From Flavobacterium sp. SM15 (lineage in GTDB: Bacteria; Bacteroidota; Bacteroidia; Flavobacteriales; Flavobacteriaceae): DNA of 64,000 nt. The stretch covers positions 24,412 through 88,411 of the forward strand of contig NZ_JAKLTO010000009.1 of assembly GCF_022012335.1 (NCBI RefSeq). Direction: 5' to 3'. Position numbers and translations under genes: made by a program. The notes beneath the pieces are model-generated. The model searched no databases, was not told the origin of the DNA, and saw only the letters and a list, made by a program, of their open reading frames with translations. This document shows positions 33,821 to 41,814 of the stretch, piece after piece (position 1 is the stretch's first letter; every line of letters begins with the position of its first letter).

Positions 33821-35230
33821 CTATAAACTGTTGTTGTTCCAATCAATTTTTCTGGAGAAGTACATCACTAATCCAAGAATAATAAATAATCCGATACTGC
33901 CCACTAATAGCGCATAGTTTTCAAGCTGAATGATTACATAAATGAAAGTGTAAAGAGCAGCTAATGCCATTCCTATAAAAATTGGGAATTTCTTGGTTTT
34001 TAAAATGGATACCGAATAAAGAACAATCATTCCAATAACTGCTATCGATGCAATCAGATAAGCCAATGAAAAGCTGGAGTGTTCTGTAATTGAGATTAGT
34101 AAGGTGTAAAACATGATAAGCGCAAGACCCAACATCGTGTATTGAAAAATATGAATATTGATTTTATTTACTGACTGAATCAAAAAGAAAATCAAAAAAG
34201 TAAGCCCAATTACCAGAAAGCCATATTTTGAAGCACGTTCATTCTGTTGGTATTCGTCTACAGTTTCAATTAATTTAGTTCCGAAAGAATAACTGGTAAG
34301 ATTCGGTATTTTACCTGCATATTGCTGTGGAAAAGGTCTGTTGATGTGTAAAATTTTCCAATCGGCATGAAATCCTTTATTGCTTACAGATTTCGTTGTA
34401 TCGTTTGCTGCAAACATTCCTTCAAAACTGGGCGATTCCCAATCCGAATTCATGCTGATTTGCGTCGTTTTTCCCACCGGAATGAATTTAACACTGTTGC
34501 TTCCATTGTATTTCATGATGAAATTGAAATCAAGTTTGTAGTTTGCTGCTAAATTTTTATAGTTGAACAAGGAAGTCTCCAAGGTTCCTAGAGTATCGTT
34601 TTCTTCGGTTTTTGCCTCAAAATTGAAAGAGGTATTGTTAAGTTTAATGTTTAAATCGCTTTTGATGCTTTTTAAGTTCGAGGTTTTCACAACAAGAGCA
34701 GCTCGATCCCAAAGCATATCTTCTTCTTTTATGCCTAATTTTTCAAAGTTAGGTTTCTCGAAATTTCCGTTAAAGTTCATGTTTGCAGTAAAAACCACAT
34801 TATTATAAATGCCTCTTTTTAAGGAAGTATTCTTTTTAATTTCGGAGTTGTTGTTTAGTTTTTCAGGAAAGAAATAGGCATAATTAACAACAGCTTTTCG
34901 TTCAATAACGGTCTGTTTGGTCTTAAAATCGACCACAGAAGTTTCGGAATAGGTTTTATACGGAATCCTTAAAATCGGACCATAAAAAAGTACGTCTTGT
35001 CCCCAAAGTTGTGTGACTTCGTTTACTACTTCTTTTTTTCGTTGTGAACGTTCCGAAATAAGATCGTTTACAAAAGCAAGCGGAATGAGTAAAATCAAGG
35101 TTAGCATTCCAACCATCATCATTTTTGCCGTAGTAGATTGGAAAAATGAAGTTTTACCTGTAGCGATGCTAACGGTTAAATCTCCTTGATTTTGATTTGT
35201 TTTTTGATTTTCGTTTTCCATGATTTTCAT
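33821..35230 (-). CDS. creD: CreD-like inner membrane protein
   Basis: Inner-membrane protein of the CreD family (469 residues from the ATG at 35230; MENENQ at 35221 is equally possible). Seen: a short polar N-terminus, one membrane helix (about 35-55, MMMVGMLTLILLIPLAFV) followed by the family signature ISERSQRKKEVVNEVTQLWG, a long periplasmic domain, and a block of about five C-terminal helices. E. coli CreD is controlled by CreBC and affects envelope stress and colicin tolerance; no CreBC pair is seen here. It follows the small membrane protein gene by 7 bp. Confidence 0.88.
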   Translation of the reverse strand: MKIMENENQKTNQNQGDLTVSIATGKTSFFQSTTAKMMMVGMLTLILLIPLAFVNDLISERSQRKKEVVNEVTQLWGQDVLFYGPILRIPYKTYSETSVVDFKTKQTVIERKAVVNYAYFFPEKLNNNSEIKKNTSLKRGIYNNVVFTANMNFNGNFEKPNFEKLGIKEEDMLWDRAALVVKTSNLKSIKSDLNIKLNNTSFNFEAKTEENDTLGTLETSLFNYKNLAANYKLDFNFIMKYNGSNSVKFIPVGKTTQISMNSDWESPSFEGMFAANDTTKSVSNKGFHADWKILHINRPFPQQYAGKIPNLTSYSFGTKLIETVDEYQQNERASKYGFLVIGLTFLIFFLIQSVNKINIHIFQYTMLGLALIMFYTLLISITEHSSFSLAYLIASIAVIGMIVLYSVSILKTKKFPIFIGMALAALYTFIYVIIQLENYALLVGSIGLFIILGLVMYFSRKIDWNNNSL

Positions 35231-35237
35231 TTTTTGA

Positions 35238-35540
35238 TTATTTAAAGATGATGTATAGATAAAGTAGTGTAACAGGTATGTTGGCACATAAAATCAGTAT
35301 TCTTATAAGATAGAATTTCCAGTTTTTCCAATAAATGAAGAGCAATGAAAGTGAGATGAGTAGTAAAGAAAGGTTGAATAAAAAAGCTATGATTACAAAG
35401 AAATAGCCGATAAAAAAAATAAGGTCAAAGCCTTTACATGTTAAGCCGAGAAGCAGTAAAAGGGTTCCGGTAGTAAAACTTGCCAATGCGGTGAAATCGC
35501 TTATTTTTCCAAAATTAATTTGTAGTGAAGTGAGTTGCAT
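35238..35540 (-). CDS. Small membrane protein of unknown function (creD partner)
   Basis: 100-residue protein with about three membrane helices (about 20-36, 39-68, 76-98), strongly hydrophobic (long runs of Leu, Ile and Phe). No known family recognised. It is the first gene of a two-gene leftward unit with creD, 7 bp upstream of the chosen creD start. Its promoter region at 35622-35640 carries the same inverted repeat as the promoter of the regulator operon at 36573, so it probably shares control with it. Confidence 0.7.
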   Translation of the reverse strand: MQLTSLQINFGKISDFTALASFTTGTLLLLLGLTCKGFDLIFFIGYFFVIIAFLFNLSLLLISLSLLFIYWKNWKFYLIRILILCANIPVTLLYLYIIFK

Positions 35541-35621
35541 AGTATAGAATATTAAAGGATTTTTTTTAACATATTTCTGATAATCAGTTTAAGGGATTTT
35601 GTTGTTTGTGTAATTAAAAGT

Positions 35622-35640
35622 ACTTTGAAATTCAAAGTTT
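35622..35640 (-). promoter_or_regulatory. Operator-like inverted repeat before the creD operon
   Basis: ACTTTG-AAATT-CAAAGT at 35622-35638. The leftward -7-like element AAACTTTG (35640 to 35633) lies within it. The same ACTTTG-N5-CAAAGT sequence occurs at 36574-36590. Candidate site of the winged-helix regulator encoded at 35658-35954. Confidence 0.6.
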
Positions 35641-35657
35641 TAAAATAAAAAAATAGA

Positions 35658-35954
35658 CTAGCTCTTACTGATAAGTTTTTCCAAGGCGTCAATATGTTCC
35701 TGAAACGCTTTACGTCCAGCAGGAGTCGCTTTATAGCTTGTGTTGGGTTTTTTACCAATGAACTGTTTTTCCACAAGAATATAATTTTCCGATTCTAGTG
35801 CTTTGGTATGGCTTGCAAGGTTGCCGTCTGTTACCCCGAGAAGTTCTTTAAGGGTGCTGAAATCGGCACTTTCATTAACCATCAGTACCGACATAATCCC
35901 CAATCGGATGCGATGGTCGAAGGCTTTATTTATATTTTGAATAATGTTTTTCAA
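35658..35954 (-). CDS. Winged-helix transcriptional regulator (HTH_27/PF13601 type)
   Basis: 98-residue regulator from a TTG at 35952-35954 (read as MKNIIQNINKAFDHRIRLG). An in-frame extension upstream overlaps the previous gene and is rejected; the TTG lies 4 bp after that gene's stop, which fits coupled translation. The winged-helix core spans about residues 10-80, with FSTLKELLGVTDGNLASHTK as the recognition region and YKATPAGRKAFQEHI near the end. Such regulators in Bacteroidota are often next to creD and small membrane proteins. Probably a dimeric repressor of both halves of the cluster; ligand unknown. Confidence 0.85.
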   Translation of the reverse strand: MKNIIQNINKAFDHRIRLGIMSVLMVNESADFSTLKELLGVTDGNLASHTKALESENYILVEKQFIGKKPNTSYKATPAGRKAFQEHIDALEKLISKS

Positions 35955-35958
35955 GTGC

Positions 35959-36567
35959 TTAGTTTCTATCGTATTTAAAATACATGATGGTTCCGTACAA
36001 AATGTGGCAAACTCCAAATCCCAGAGCCCAAAAGTACAATCCATAACCCGAATATTCAACTGCAAATAAGCCTAAAATGATTTCAGTTAAACCTAAGTAG
36101 CGCACATCTCTTAAAGTATATTTGCTGGCATTAATACAGGCTAAACCATAGAAAATCAAAGTGATAGGAGCAACTAGTCCGTAATGCCCGTTTTTAAGCA
36201 ATAACAATGCAAATATTCCACCAGTAACCAAAGGGATTAAAAAATTGATAATAAGACGCTTTGAAGCTGAGTTCCAGATGCTTTCTCCCACTTTTTTAGC
36301 TTTGTTCATTGTTAGAACAAAAGTGGTCACGATCGATGCTACAAATACAGAAACAGCGGTAAGCAGAATTAGTTTGAAGGTTTGACTCTCTAAAGTAATG
36401 TAATATTCAGTATGATTTTCTATTAAATGGTACGCTATAAATGCTCCGGCTAAGGCATATATCCCGGCCAAAATTCCAGAGAGCCCGCTCAGAGAAATAA
36501 ACTGAGTAGATTTGCTCATCAAATTCTTGATTTCTTTTAAGTCCTGAAGATAATCTTGTGTTTCCAT
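35959..36567 (-). CDS. Multi-pass membrane protein of unknown function
   Basis: 202-residue membrane protein from the ATG at 36567 (METQDYLQDLKEI). A soluble N-terminal helix is followed by six membrane segments (about 23-45, 62-85, 104-122, 126-142, 152-170, 175-195). The sequence in the middle is not diagnostic. It is the first gene of the regulator operon: its promoter carries the ACTTTG-N5-CAAAGT repeat and the winged-helix gene starts 4 bp after its stop. It may be a sensor or partner of the regulator; that is inference. Confidence 0.75.
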   Translation of the reverse strand: METQDYLQDLKEIKNLMSKSTQFISLSGLSGILAGIYALAGAFIAYHLIENHTEYYITLESQTFKLILLTAVSVFVASIVTTFVLTMNKAKKVGESIWNSASKRLIINFLIPLVTGGIFALLLLKNGHYGLVAPITLIFYGLACINASKYTLRDVRYLGLTEIILGLFAVEYSGYGLYFWALGFGVCHILYGTIMYFKYDRN

Positions 36568-36572
36568 AAAAG

Positions 36573-36592
36573 TACTTTGAAAAACAAAGTAA
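36573..36592 (-). promoter_or_regulatory. Promoter and operator-like inverted repeat of the regulator operon
   Basis: TACTTTG-AAAAA-CAAAGTA, a perfect 19-bp inverted repeat at 36573-36591, overlaps the leftward -7-like TTACTTTG (36592 to 36585). The METQ start codon lies 6 bp beyond the repeat. A related repeat is at 35622-35638 before the creD unit. Confidence 0.62.
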
Positions 36593-36640
36593 GTAATTCT
36601 TTTTTGAACGCACAAATTTTTTGATACTTTTTTAGGAATA

Positions 36641-36665
36641 AAAAAAGCTTTCCGAAGAAAGCTTT
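36641..36665 (-). terminator. Terminator of the 36691 outer-membrane-like gene
   Basis: AAAGCTTTC-CGAA-GAAAGCTTT with a long T run on the minus strand, 25 bp past the stop of the gene at 36691. Confidence 0.8.
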
Positions 36666-36690
36666 ATGATAATTGAAATGAATATTGTGT

Positions 36691-37551
36691 TTAGATTCTG
36701 AAAATTCCTCCAAAGGAAACAATACGCTGTAAAAAGAAAAATTCCTGTTGTGCGCGATCAGCTCCAACATAAGTGGTTCTGATGTCGTTCATATTGATGT
36801 AACCGCCTTTTAATTCAGCCTGCATAAAGAAATACTTGAAGAAAGTAAGGTTCAAACCCACTTTTGCAGCCACACCATAACCTGAAATATGAAAATCATC
36901 GTGACGTTGTTTTCCTAAAACTTTAGCATTGGTTTTTGGGTAAAGTACTCCACCGCCAATTCCTTCGGTAATATTAACTTGGAATTTATCAGTATTGCCA
37001 ATTGAGAATAGCTTAGAGATGTCATCTACTCTTGAAAATTCAGTATTTACATAGTTTAAACCGTCGGTATGCTCAAAAGTTAAAAAATCCTCCGTCATAG
37101 TTTGAGGAACGTTGGAATACATACCATTAAACGCAGAACCAGGTTCCGAAGCCGGCATATTAATGTATCCGTTCATGTTAACGGTTTGATCCTGAGTCAT
37201 GATGTATTTCATGTGATCCACTCCAACCGAAATATTGTACTTGTCTGTAATGAAATATCCTAACCTGAAATTGGTTTGCGGAATAGTCATTCTGGCAGGG
37301 TTGACATAATCGATGTGCCATCCTTTGGGTCTGTCGTGAGCCTCTACGTCATGAATGGTGAAATTGTAATCCTGACCACTGAAATTAATATCGGATTTAC
37401 TATATGATTCACGGTTTCCACCCCAAAAGATGTAAAATTTCCCTTTATTATGAGCGGTGTATTTTTCTGGAGTTGCAGGAGCTTCCTGAGCAATGCTGTG
37501 CTGAGAAAAAACACTAAAAAGAAGCACAACCATCAAAAATGGATGTTTCAT
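36691..37551 (-). CDS. Secreted protein, probably outer-membrane beta-barrel
   Basis: 286-residue protein with a signal peptide (about 1-21, ending HSIAQ). The remainder alternates hydrophobic and polar residues in beta-strand fashion with many aromatic residues (FYIFWGG, YFITDKYNISVGVDHMKY, FFKYFFMQAELKGGYI) and ends in FFLQRIVSFGGIFRI with a terminal aromatic-hydrophobic strand, as in outer-membrane barrels. No precise family recognised. It lies 18 bp after kdsA, in the same direction, and may be read from the kdsA transcript. Function unknown. Confidence 0.75.
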   Translation of the reverse strand: MKHPFLMVVLLFSVFSQHSIAQEAPATPEKYTAHNKGKFYIFWGGNRESYSKSDINFSGQDYNFTIHDVEAHDRPKGWHIDYVNPARMTIPQTNFRLGYFITDKYNISVGVDHMKYIMTQDQTVNMNGYINMPASEPGSAFNGMYSNVPQTMTEDFLTFEHTDGLNYVNTEFSRVDDISKLFSIGNTDKFQVNITEGIGGGVLYPKTNAKVLGKQRHDDFHISGYGVAAKVGLNLTFFKYFFMQAELKGGYINMNDIRTTYVGADRAQQEFFFLQRIVSFGGIFRI

Positions 37552-37569
37552 TAGTAGGTTAATATGTTA

Positions 37570-38388
37570 TTATAAATTATTAATTGTTTGTCTGATAGCG
37601 ACAAGTTTGGTCATTAATCCTTCAAATAAATCAAGATGAAGCATGTTAGCGCCATCACTTTTGGCATTAGCCGGGTCAAAATGTGTTTCGATAAAAATTC
37701 CGTCTACACCAACAGCAATACCAGCCTTTGCAATGGTTTCAATCATTTCAGGGCGACCACCGGTTACTCCAACCATCTGATTTGGCTGTTGTAGCGAATG
37801 AGTTACGTCTAAAACTGTAGAAGCAAATTGTTGCATGGTCGGAATTCCTCGGTAATCTACAATCATGTCCTGATAGCCAAACATGGTTCCGCGGTCGGTA
37901 ACCATAACGTTTGGATTGTTGCAATCCAATACTTTTTGAACAGCATGTTTCATGCTTTCAGGGCTCATAAATTGTCCTTTTTTCAGGTTTACTGTTTTTC
38001 CAGTGTTTGCAGCAGCTACCACTAAATCGGTTTGACGTACTAAAAATGCAGGAATCTGAAGTATATCTACATATTCCGCAGCCAGTACAGCATCTTCATT
38101 GGTATGAATGTCGGTAACCGTCGGCACTCCGAATTCTCTGGAAACTTTCTGAAGAATCTTTAACGCTTTTTCATCGCCAATACCAGTAAAACTGTCGATT
38201 CTGGAGCGATTCGCTTTTTTAAACGATCCTTTAAAAACATAAGGAATCTTTAATTTATCAGTAACCGCCACGGTTTTTTCTGCAATGCGCATCGCCATTT
38301 CTTCGCCTTCAATAGCACATGGGCCGGCCAAAAGGAAAAAATTACCACTGTCTGTGTGTTTAATTTGAGGTATATTCTGTAAGTTCAT
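37570..38388 (-). CDS. kdsA: 3-deoxy-8-phosphooctulonate (KDO 8-P) synthase
   Basis: Joins phosphoenolpyruvate and arabinose 5-phosphate to KDO 8-phosphate, the first step to the KDO sugar of lipopolysaccharide. 272 residues, normal. Family markers in order: FFLLAGPCAIEGEEMAMRIAE (about 17-37), YVFKGSFKKANRSR, VTDIHTNED, DILQIPAFLVRQTDL, KKGQFMSPE, TDRGTMFGY, DVTHSLQQPNQ and FIETHFDP. A Cys before the substrate pocket (PCAIE) leaves the metal-dependent or independent type undecided without alignment. The presence of kdsA indicates a KDO-containing LPS. Confidence 0.96.
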   Translation of the reverse strand: MNLQNIPQIKHTDSGNFFLLAGPCAIEGEEMAMRIAEKTVAVTDKLKIPYVFKGSFKKANRSRIDSFTGIGDEKALKILQKVSREFGVPTVTDIHTNEDAVLAAEYVDILQIPAFLVRQTDLVVAAANTGKTVNLKKGQFMSPESMKHAVQKVLDCNNPNVMVTDRGTMFGYQDMIVDYRGIPTMQQFASTVLDVTHSLQQPNQMVGVTGGRPEMIETIAKAGIAVGVDGIFIETHFDPANAKSDGANMLHLDLFEGLMTKLVAIRQTINNL

Positions 38389-38421
38389 AGTTCGATCTAA
38401 AAGTTGTGCAAAGATATAATA

Positions 38422-38454
38422 AAAAAACCTTCCAACGAAGCCGTTAAAAGGTTT
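38422..38454 (-). terminator. Terminator of the lipoprotein-DUF4199 operon
   Basis: On the minus strand AAACCTT, an inner AACG/CGTT pair and AAGGTTTTTTT form a good terminator, 24 bp past the stop of the lipoprotein gene and upstream of kdsA. Confidence 0.75.
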
Positions 38455-38477
38455 GAAATCTTATAAAATTCTTAAAA

Positions 38478-38945
38478 TTATGGAGTTTTGGTTGTTTTGT
38501 TTTTAATGCTTAACCCTTTAGGACACATTATTTTACCTCTTTCGAAAAAGTTGAAATACATTCGTACAGGTTTGGACTGCCCTTCCCAGGTAACTTCATA
38601 TATCGACAAGGTTCCAGCCCCTACTTTTGTGTTTTTTGTTGGGAACGGGCAACAGGTATCAACTTTACGATAAGAAAGCTTTTCACCATTTGGACCAGCT
38701 AATGCATTAAAATAGTAGGAAGCAAACTTACTTTCATTCGCCTCAAGAATAAAGCCGATGTTAACTGGAAAATCTTCGTCTAAACCATATTTAGCATTGT
38801 CTGCAGTTTCGGTTATTTGATAGGCGTCTTCAACAACTTTAAGCCTTGCCGCCGTATTATCAATGTTTTTAATGGTTGATTTAGTGCTAATGCAAGACAC
38901 TAATAATAAAGAACTTATCGAAAGAAATAAAAATCTTTTAAACAT
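38478..38945 (-). CDS. Hypothetical lipoprotein
   Basis: 155-residue lipoprotein: signal peptide and lipobox at LLLVSC (Cys18). The rest (about 20-155) is a small mixed alpha/beta domain with a CCPFP pair of Cys (about 109-110) that could form a disulfide with another conserved Cys near the end (MCPKG). No family recognised. It follows a DUF4199 gene by 2 bp, so the two form one leftward operon, and ends in a strong terminator. Probably attached to the outer membrane; function unknown. Confidence 0.75.
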   Translation of the reverse strand: MFKRFLFLSISSLLLVSCISTKSTIKNIDNTAARLKVVEDAYQITETADNAKYGLDEDFPVNIGFILEANESKFASYYFNALAGPNGEKLSYRKVDTCCPFPTKNTKVGAGTLSIYEVTWEGQSKPVRMYFNFFERGKIMCPKGLSIKNKTTKTP

Positions 38946-38947
38946 AA

Positions 38948-39424
38948 TTATTTAGATTTATTGAAAAAAGCACTAATAGCAGAAATTACAACACCGAAGG
39001 ACAATGTTCCGAAAGTGGCTTGCGTGATATAGCTTTTCATGTTGAAGTAGGATTCAGCTTGCTCGCGGGTTACTTTATTGTGTTCTACGGCATAAGCAAT
39101 AGCGTTTTTAAAGAAATCAGGAGTTATGAAAGCACTTGTAATGTATTGCATTAGCGGTGTTAATAATGCTGCAACAATGGTCATTACAATTCCTGAGACA
39201 AAGCCTTGTTTCCAGGTCATTTCTCCTTTGAAAAAGTTTTTCTTTTTATCTCGAATTGCCAATGAATAAACCGCAATGGCTACAAACAAGAACAACATGG
39301 TATAAATAGGATGTTTGTCAATATGAACATCGTGCAGGCCAACCGTTTTTTCAAGCGCCATCCACAATAATGAGGCAACGATGTAAATTAATCCCCATTT
39401 GATTTCAATTGCAAAGTTTTTCAT
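38948..39424 (-). CDS. DUF4199 membrane protein
   Basis: 158-residue membrane protein starting at the ATG at 39424 (MKNFAIEIKWGLIYIV); 8 extra upstream residues in frame are not needed. Four membrane helices (about 8-25, 36-55, 70-95, 130-152), the pattern of the DUF4199 family, with EMTWKQGFVSGIVMTIVAALL in the third helix. It is widely found in Bacteroidota and has no known function. It is 2 bp upstream of the lipoprotein gene in one operon. Confidence 0.85.
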   Translation of the reverse strand: MKNFAIEIKWGLIYIVASLLWMALEKTVGLHDVHIDKHPIYTMLFLFVAIAVYSLAIRDKKKNFFKGEMTWKQGFVSGIVMTIVAALLTPLMQYITSAFITPDFFKNAIAYAVEHNKVTREQAESYFNMKSYITQATFGTLSFGVVISAISAFFNKSK

Positions 39425-39546
39425 ATTTTGGTTTTTGTTTTCAGTCACCCAAAAATAGCAGTTTAATACCGATTAACGAAAAATATGTAATTTTTGTTAC
39501 ACAAAATGTAGCCTCAATATTTAATTTTGTCAAAAAATAATTCACT

Positions 39547-40104
39547 ATGTATTCATTTTATGGAACTTGGCCCTGGTACATTTCAGGGTTTTTGATAGGA
39601 GTAATCATGCTCACCCTTATTTTCTTCGGAAAACAGTTTGGAATGTCATCCAATTTGAGAACACTTTGTACAATTGCTGGAGCCGGAAAGAACGTTGATT
39701 TTTTCAAGTTCGACTGGAGGGAACAAAAATGGAATCTGGCAGTTGTTTTAGGAGCGATTTTAGGAGGATTCGTGGCTGTTCATTTTTTAAGCGATGGAAG
39801 CGGAGTAAACCTAAATCCCAAAACCATAGAACAATTGGCAACCATGAATATTGAAGCGCCAAACGGGAAACTTGGCCCAGAAACTATGTTCGGCTTGGAA
39901 GCCATTAAAAATCCTAAAATGTTGTTTATTTTATTTTTTGGAGGATTGCTCATTGGTTTCGGAACACGTTATGCAGGAGGCTGTACTTCCGGCCACGCAA
40001 TTTCCGGATTGAGTAATCTTCAGAAACCTTCACTAATTGCGGTTATTGGTTTTTTTATCGGAGGATTAATCATGGCACATTTTCTATTACCCTTAATTTT
40101 TTAA
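39547..40104 (+). CDS. YeeE/YedE sulfur-transport family membrane protein
   Basis: 185-residue membrane protein of the YeeE/YedE type (thiosulfate or sulfur import). About four helices, with the diagnostic GTRYAGGCTSGHAISG carrying the conserved Cys and Gly (about 140-155). This gene is half of a two-gene arrangement: the next gene encodes a second, shorter YeeE-like protein 9 bp downstream. In E. coli YeeE alone takes up thiosulfate; here two halves may assemble into one transporter. A TusA-like partner is not seen. Confidence 0.9.
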   Translation: MYSFYGTWPWYISGFLIGVIMLTLIFFGKQFGMSSNLRTLCTIAGAGKNVDFFKFDWREQKWNLAVVLGAILGGFVAVHFLSDGSGVNLNPKTIEQLATMNIEAPNGKLGPETMFGLEAIKNPKMLFILFFGGLLIGFGTRYAGGCTSGHAISGLSNLQKPSLIAVIGFFIGGLIMAHFLLPLIF

Positions 40105-40113
40105 TTGCAGCAT

Positions 40114-40536
40114 ATGAAATTTTTAAACCTTATAAAATTCGTTTTAGTCGGCTTTGTTTTTGGTATCGTATTAACAAAATCGGAAGCCGTTTCCTGGTAC
40201 AGAATTTATGAAATGTTTCAGTTTCAGTCATTCCACATGTATGGAATTATAGGAGTTGCCGTTACAACCGGACTTATCGGTGTGCAATTAATCAAAAGAA
40301 AAAATGCGAAGGATATTAATGGACTTCCTATCGAAATCGCTGATAAAGAAAAAGGTTTTACCCGATACATTGTTGGGGGAATACTTTTTGGATTAGGTTG
40401 GGGATTGGTTGGTTCTTGTCCCGGGCCGATTTTCATTCTTTTGGGAGCAGGTTTCTACGGAATTGTAATTGTACTGATAGGAGCTTTATTAGGAACGTAT
40501 CTATACGGTATGTTTAAAGACAAACTACCTCATTAA
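40114..40536 (+). CDS. YeeE/YedE family protein, second half (DUF6691-like)
   Basis: 140-residue membrane protein with about four helices from the ATG at 40114 (MKFLNLIKFVLVGFVFGIVL); the first TTG is 9 bp earlier. The late motif GWGLVGSCPGPIFILLGAG contains the conserved Cys and Gly-rich turn matching the second half of a full YeeE. With the preceding gene it probably builds one thiosulfate or sulfur-compound transporter. A bidirectional terminator follows. Confidence 0.88.
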   Translation: MKFLNLIKFVLVGFVFGIVLTKSEAVSWYRIYEMFQFQSFHMYGIIGVAVTTGLIGVQLIKRKNAKDINGLPIEIADKEKGFTRYIVGGILFGLGWGLVGSCPGPIFILLGAGFYGIVIVLIGALLGTYLYGMFKDKLPH

Positions 40537-40543
40537 CTGAAAT

Positions 40544-40573
40544 AAAAAAGTCCCGATAATTCGGGACTTTTTT
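40544..40573. terminator. Bidirectional terminator between YeeE and clpS genes
   Basis: AAAAAAGTCCCGA-TAAT-TCGGGACTTTTTT, perfect stem. It ends the rightward YeeE pair and the leftward clpS, whose stop codon is 3 bp away. Confidence 0.9.
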
Positions 40574-40575
40574 AT

Positions 40576-40851
40576 TTATTGTATCTCGGCACTTAAACCG
40601 GCACTTAACAGGGCGGAGCATTGAGGTTCTAATTCGTCGTACGAACCTGTTTTGACACCACATTTTCCGGTATAATGTACTAAAAGGGCACATTGTTCTG
40701 CTTGTAAAGGCTCGTGATCGCAAACATCAATTAAAGTATCAATAACGTGGTCAAAAGTATTGACATCGTCATTGAACAATATGATTTCATAATTATTTGC
40801 AAGTAATTCCTGTACGGAAACTTGTTCTTTTATTTTTTCTTTTACACTCAT
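40576..40851 (-). CDS. clpS: ATP-dependent Clp protease adaptor ClpS
   Basis: N-degron adaptor that delivers substrates to ClpAP. 91 residues from the ATG at 40849-40851 (MSVKEKIKEQ); a TTG two codons upstream is an alternative. The family core is intact: YEIILFNDDVNTFDHVIDTLIDV (about 21-43), with the Asn-Asp-Asp contact region and EQCALLVHYTGKCGVKTGSYDEL. The length is normal. It lies 27 bp downstream of prmA in the same direction and may be co-transcribed with it. Confidence 0.95.
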   Translation of the reverse strand: MSVKEKIKEQVSVQELLANNYEIILFNDDVNTFDHVIDTLIDVCDHEPLQAEQCALLVHYTGKCGVKTGSYDELEPQCSALLSAGLSAEIQ

Positions 40852-40878
40852 AATCAATTACTTGTGTTGAATATTAGG

Positions 40879-41715
40879 CTAATTTATGTATTTTAAAGAA
40901 ACCCAATTGTTCTTTTGGAACTTTTTAACATAGGTTAAGCCTTTCTCGGTGCAGGAAGCATCGATATGAGGAATATCTTCATTGTAAAAACCGCTTAATA
41001 ATAAAACACCGTCTTTATTTAAGCAGTTCACATACGTTTGCATATCGTTCAGTAAAATGTTTCTGTTGATATTGGCAATGATCAAATCGTATTTCTGTCC
41101 TTGATTTAACAAAGTTGCATCACCTTCATAAACCGAAATGTGTTTACAGTTGTTGCGCTCTGCATTTTCAATAGAGTTCAGATAACACCAATTATCAATG
41201 TCTATGGCATCAATTGGTTTTGCGCCTTTCATTTCTGCTAAAATGGCTAAAATAGCTGTTCCGCAACCCATGTCTAAGGTTTTCATATCAGTGACATCCA
41301 TTTCCAAAAGATGTTGAATCATCATGTAGGTGGTTTCGTGATGACCGGTTCCAAAACTCATTTTTGGTTCGATTACGATATCGTATTTTGCATCGGTTTT
41401 CTCATGGAATGGAGCTCTAACATAGCAAATTCCGTCTACATCAATTGGGTCAAAATTCTTTTCCCATTCTTCGTTCCAGTTTACCTGTTCGATTTCTTCA
41501 AAAGTGTAGGATATTTTAAATTCTTCGGATTGTAAAATGTAAATATCATCCAAGATGTGCTCGTCCCATAAGTCTTTCTGAACGTAAGCCGAGACACCGT
41601 TTTCGGTTTCTATAAAGCTTTCAAAGGCTTTTTCCCCTAACTCGGCAATTAAGATTTCCGAGCCCAATTCTCTCGGTTCTACAGTGAAATGATATCCTAT
41701 ATAGCTGTTTTCCAT
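40879..41715 (-). CDS. prmA: Ribosomal protein L11 methyltransferase
   Basis: Trimethylates ribosomal protein L11 using S-adenosylmethionine. 278 residues from the ATG at 41713-41715 (MENSYIGYHFTVEP), slightly short of the 290-300 usual; the longer open frame upstream is unrelated sequence. The SAM-binding motif I is TLDMGCGTAILAILAEMKGA (about 146-165), preceded by MSFGTGHHETT, and NPPY is replaced by ANINRNILL as in PrmA. Together with clpS it forms a small leftward unit. Confidence 0.93.
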   Translation of the reverse strand: MENSYIGYHFTVEPRELGSEILIAELGEKAFESFIETENGVSAYVQKDLWDEHILDDIYILQSEEFKISYTFEEIEQVNWNEEWEKNFDPIDVDGICYVRAPFHEKTDAKYDIVIEPKMSFGTGHHETTYMMIQHLLEMDVTDMKTLDMGCGTAILAILAEMKGAKPIDAIDIDNWCYLNSIENAERNNCKHISVYEGDATLLNQGQKYDLIIANINRNILLNDMQTYVNCLNKDGVLLLSGFYNEDIPHIDASCTEKGLTYVKKFQKNNWVSLKYIN

Positions 41716-41814
41716 AACGCAAAATTTCCGCAAAGGTAACAATTCCTTAATATTGACTGAAATTAATAACATTAGTTTTGCACCTGAATAACACACAACT
41801 TACATTTTCTTAAC

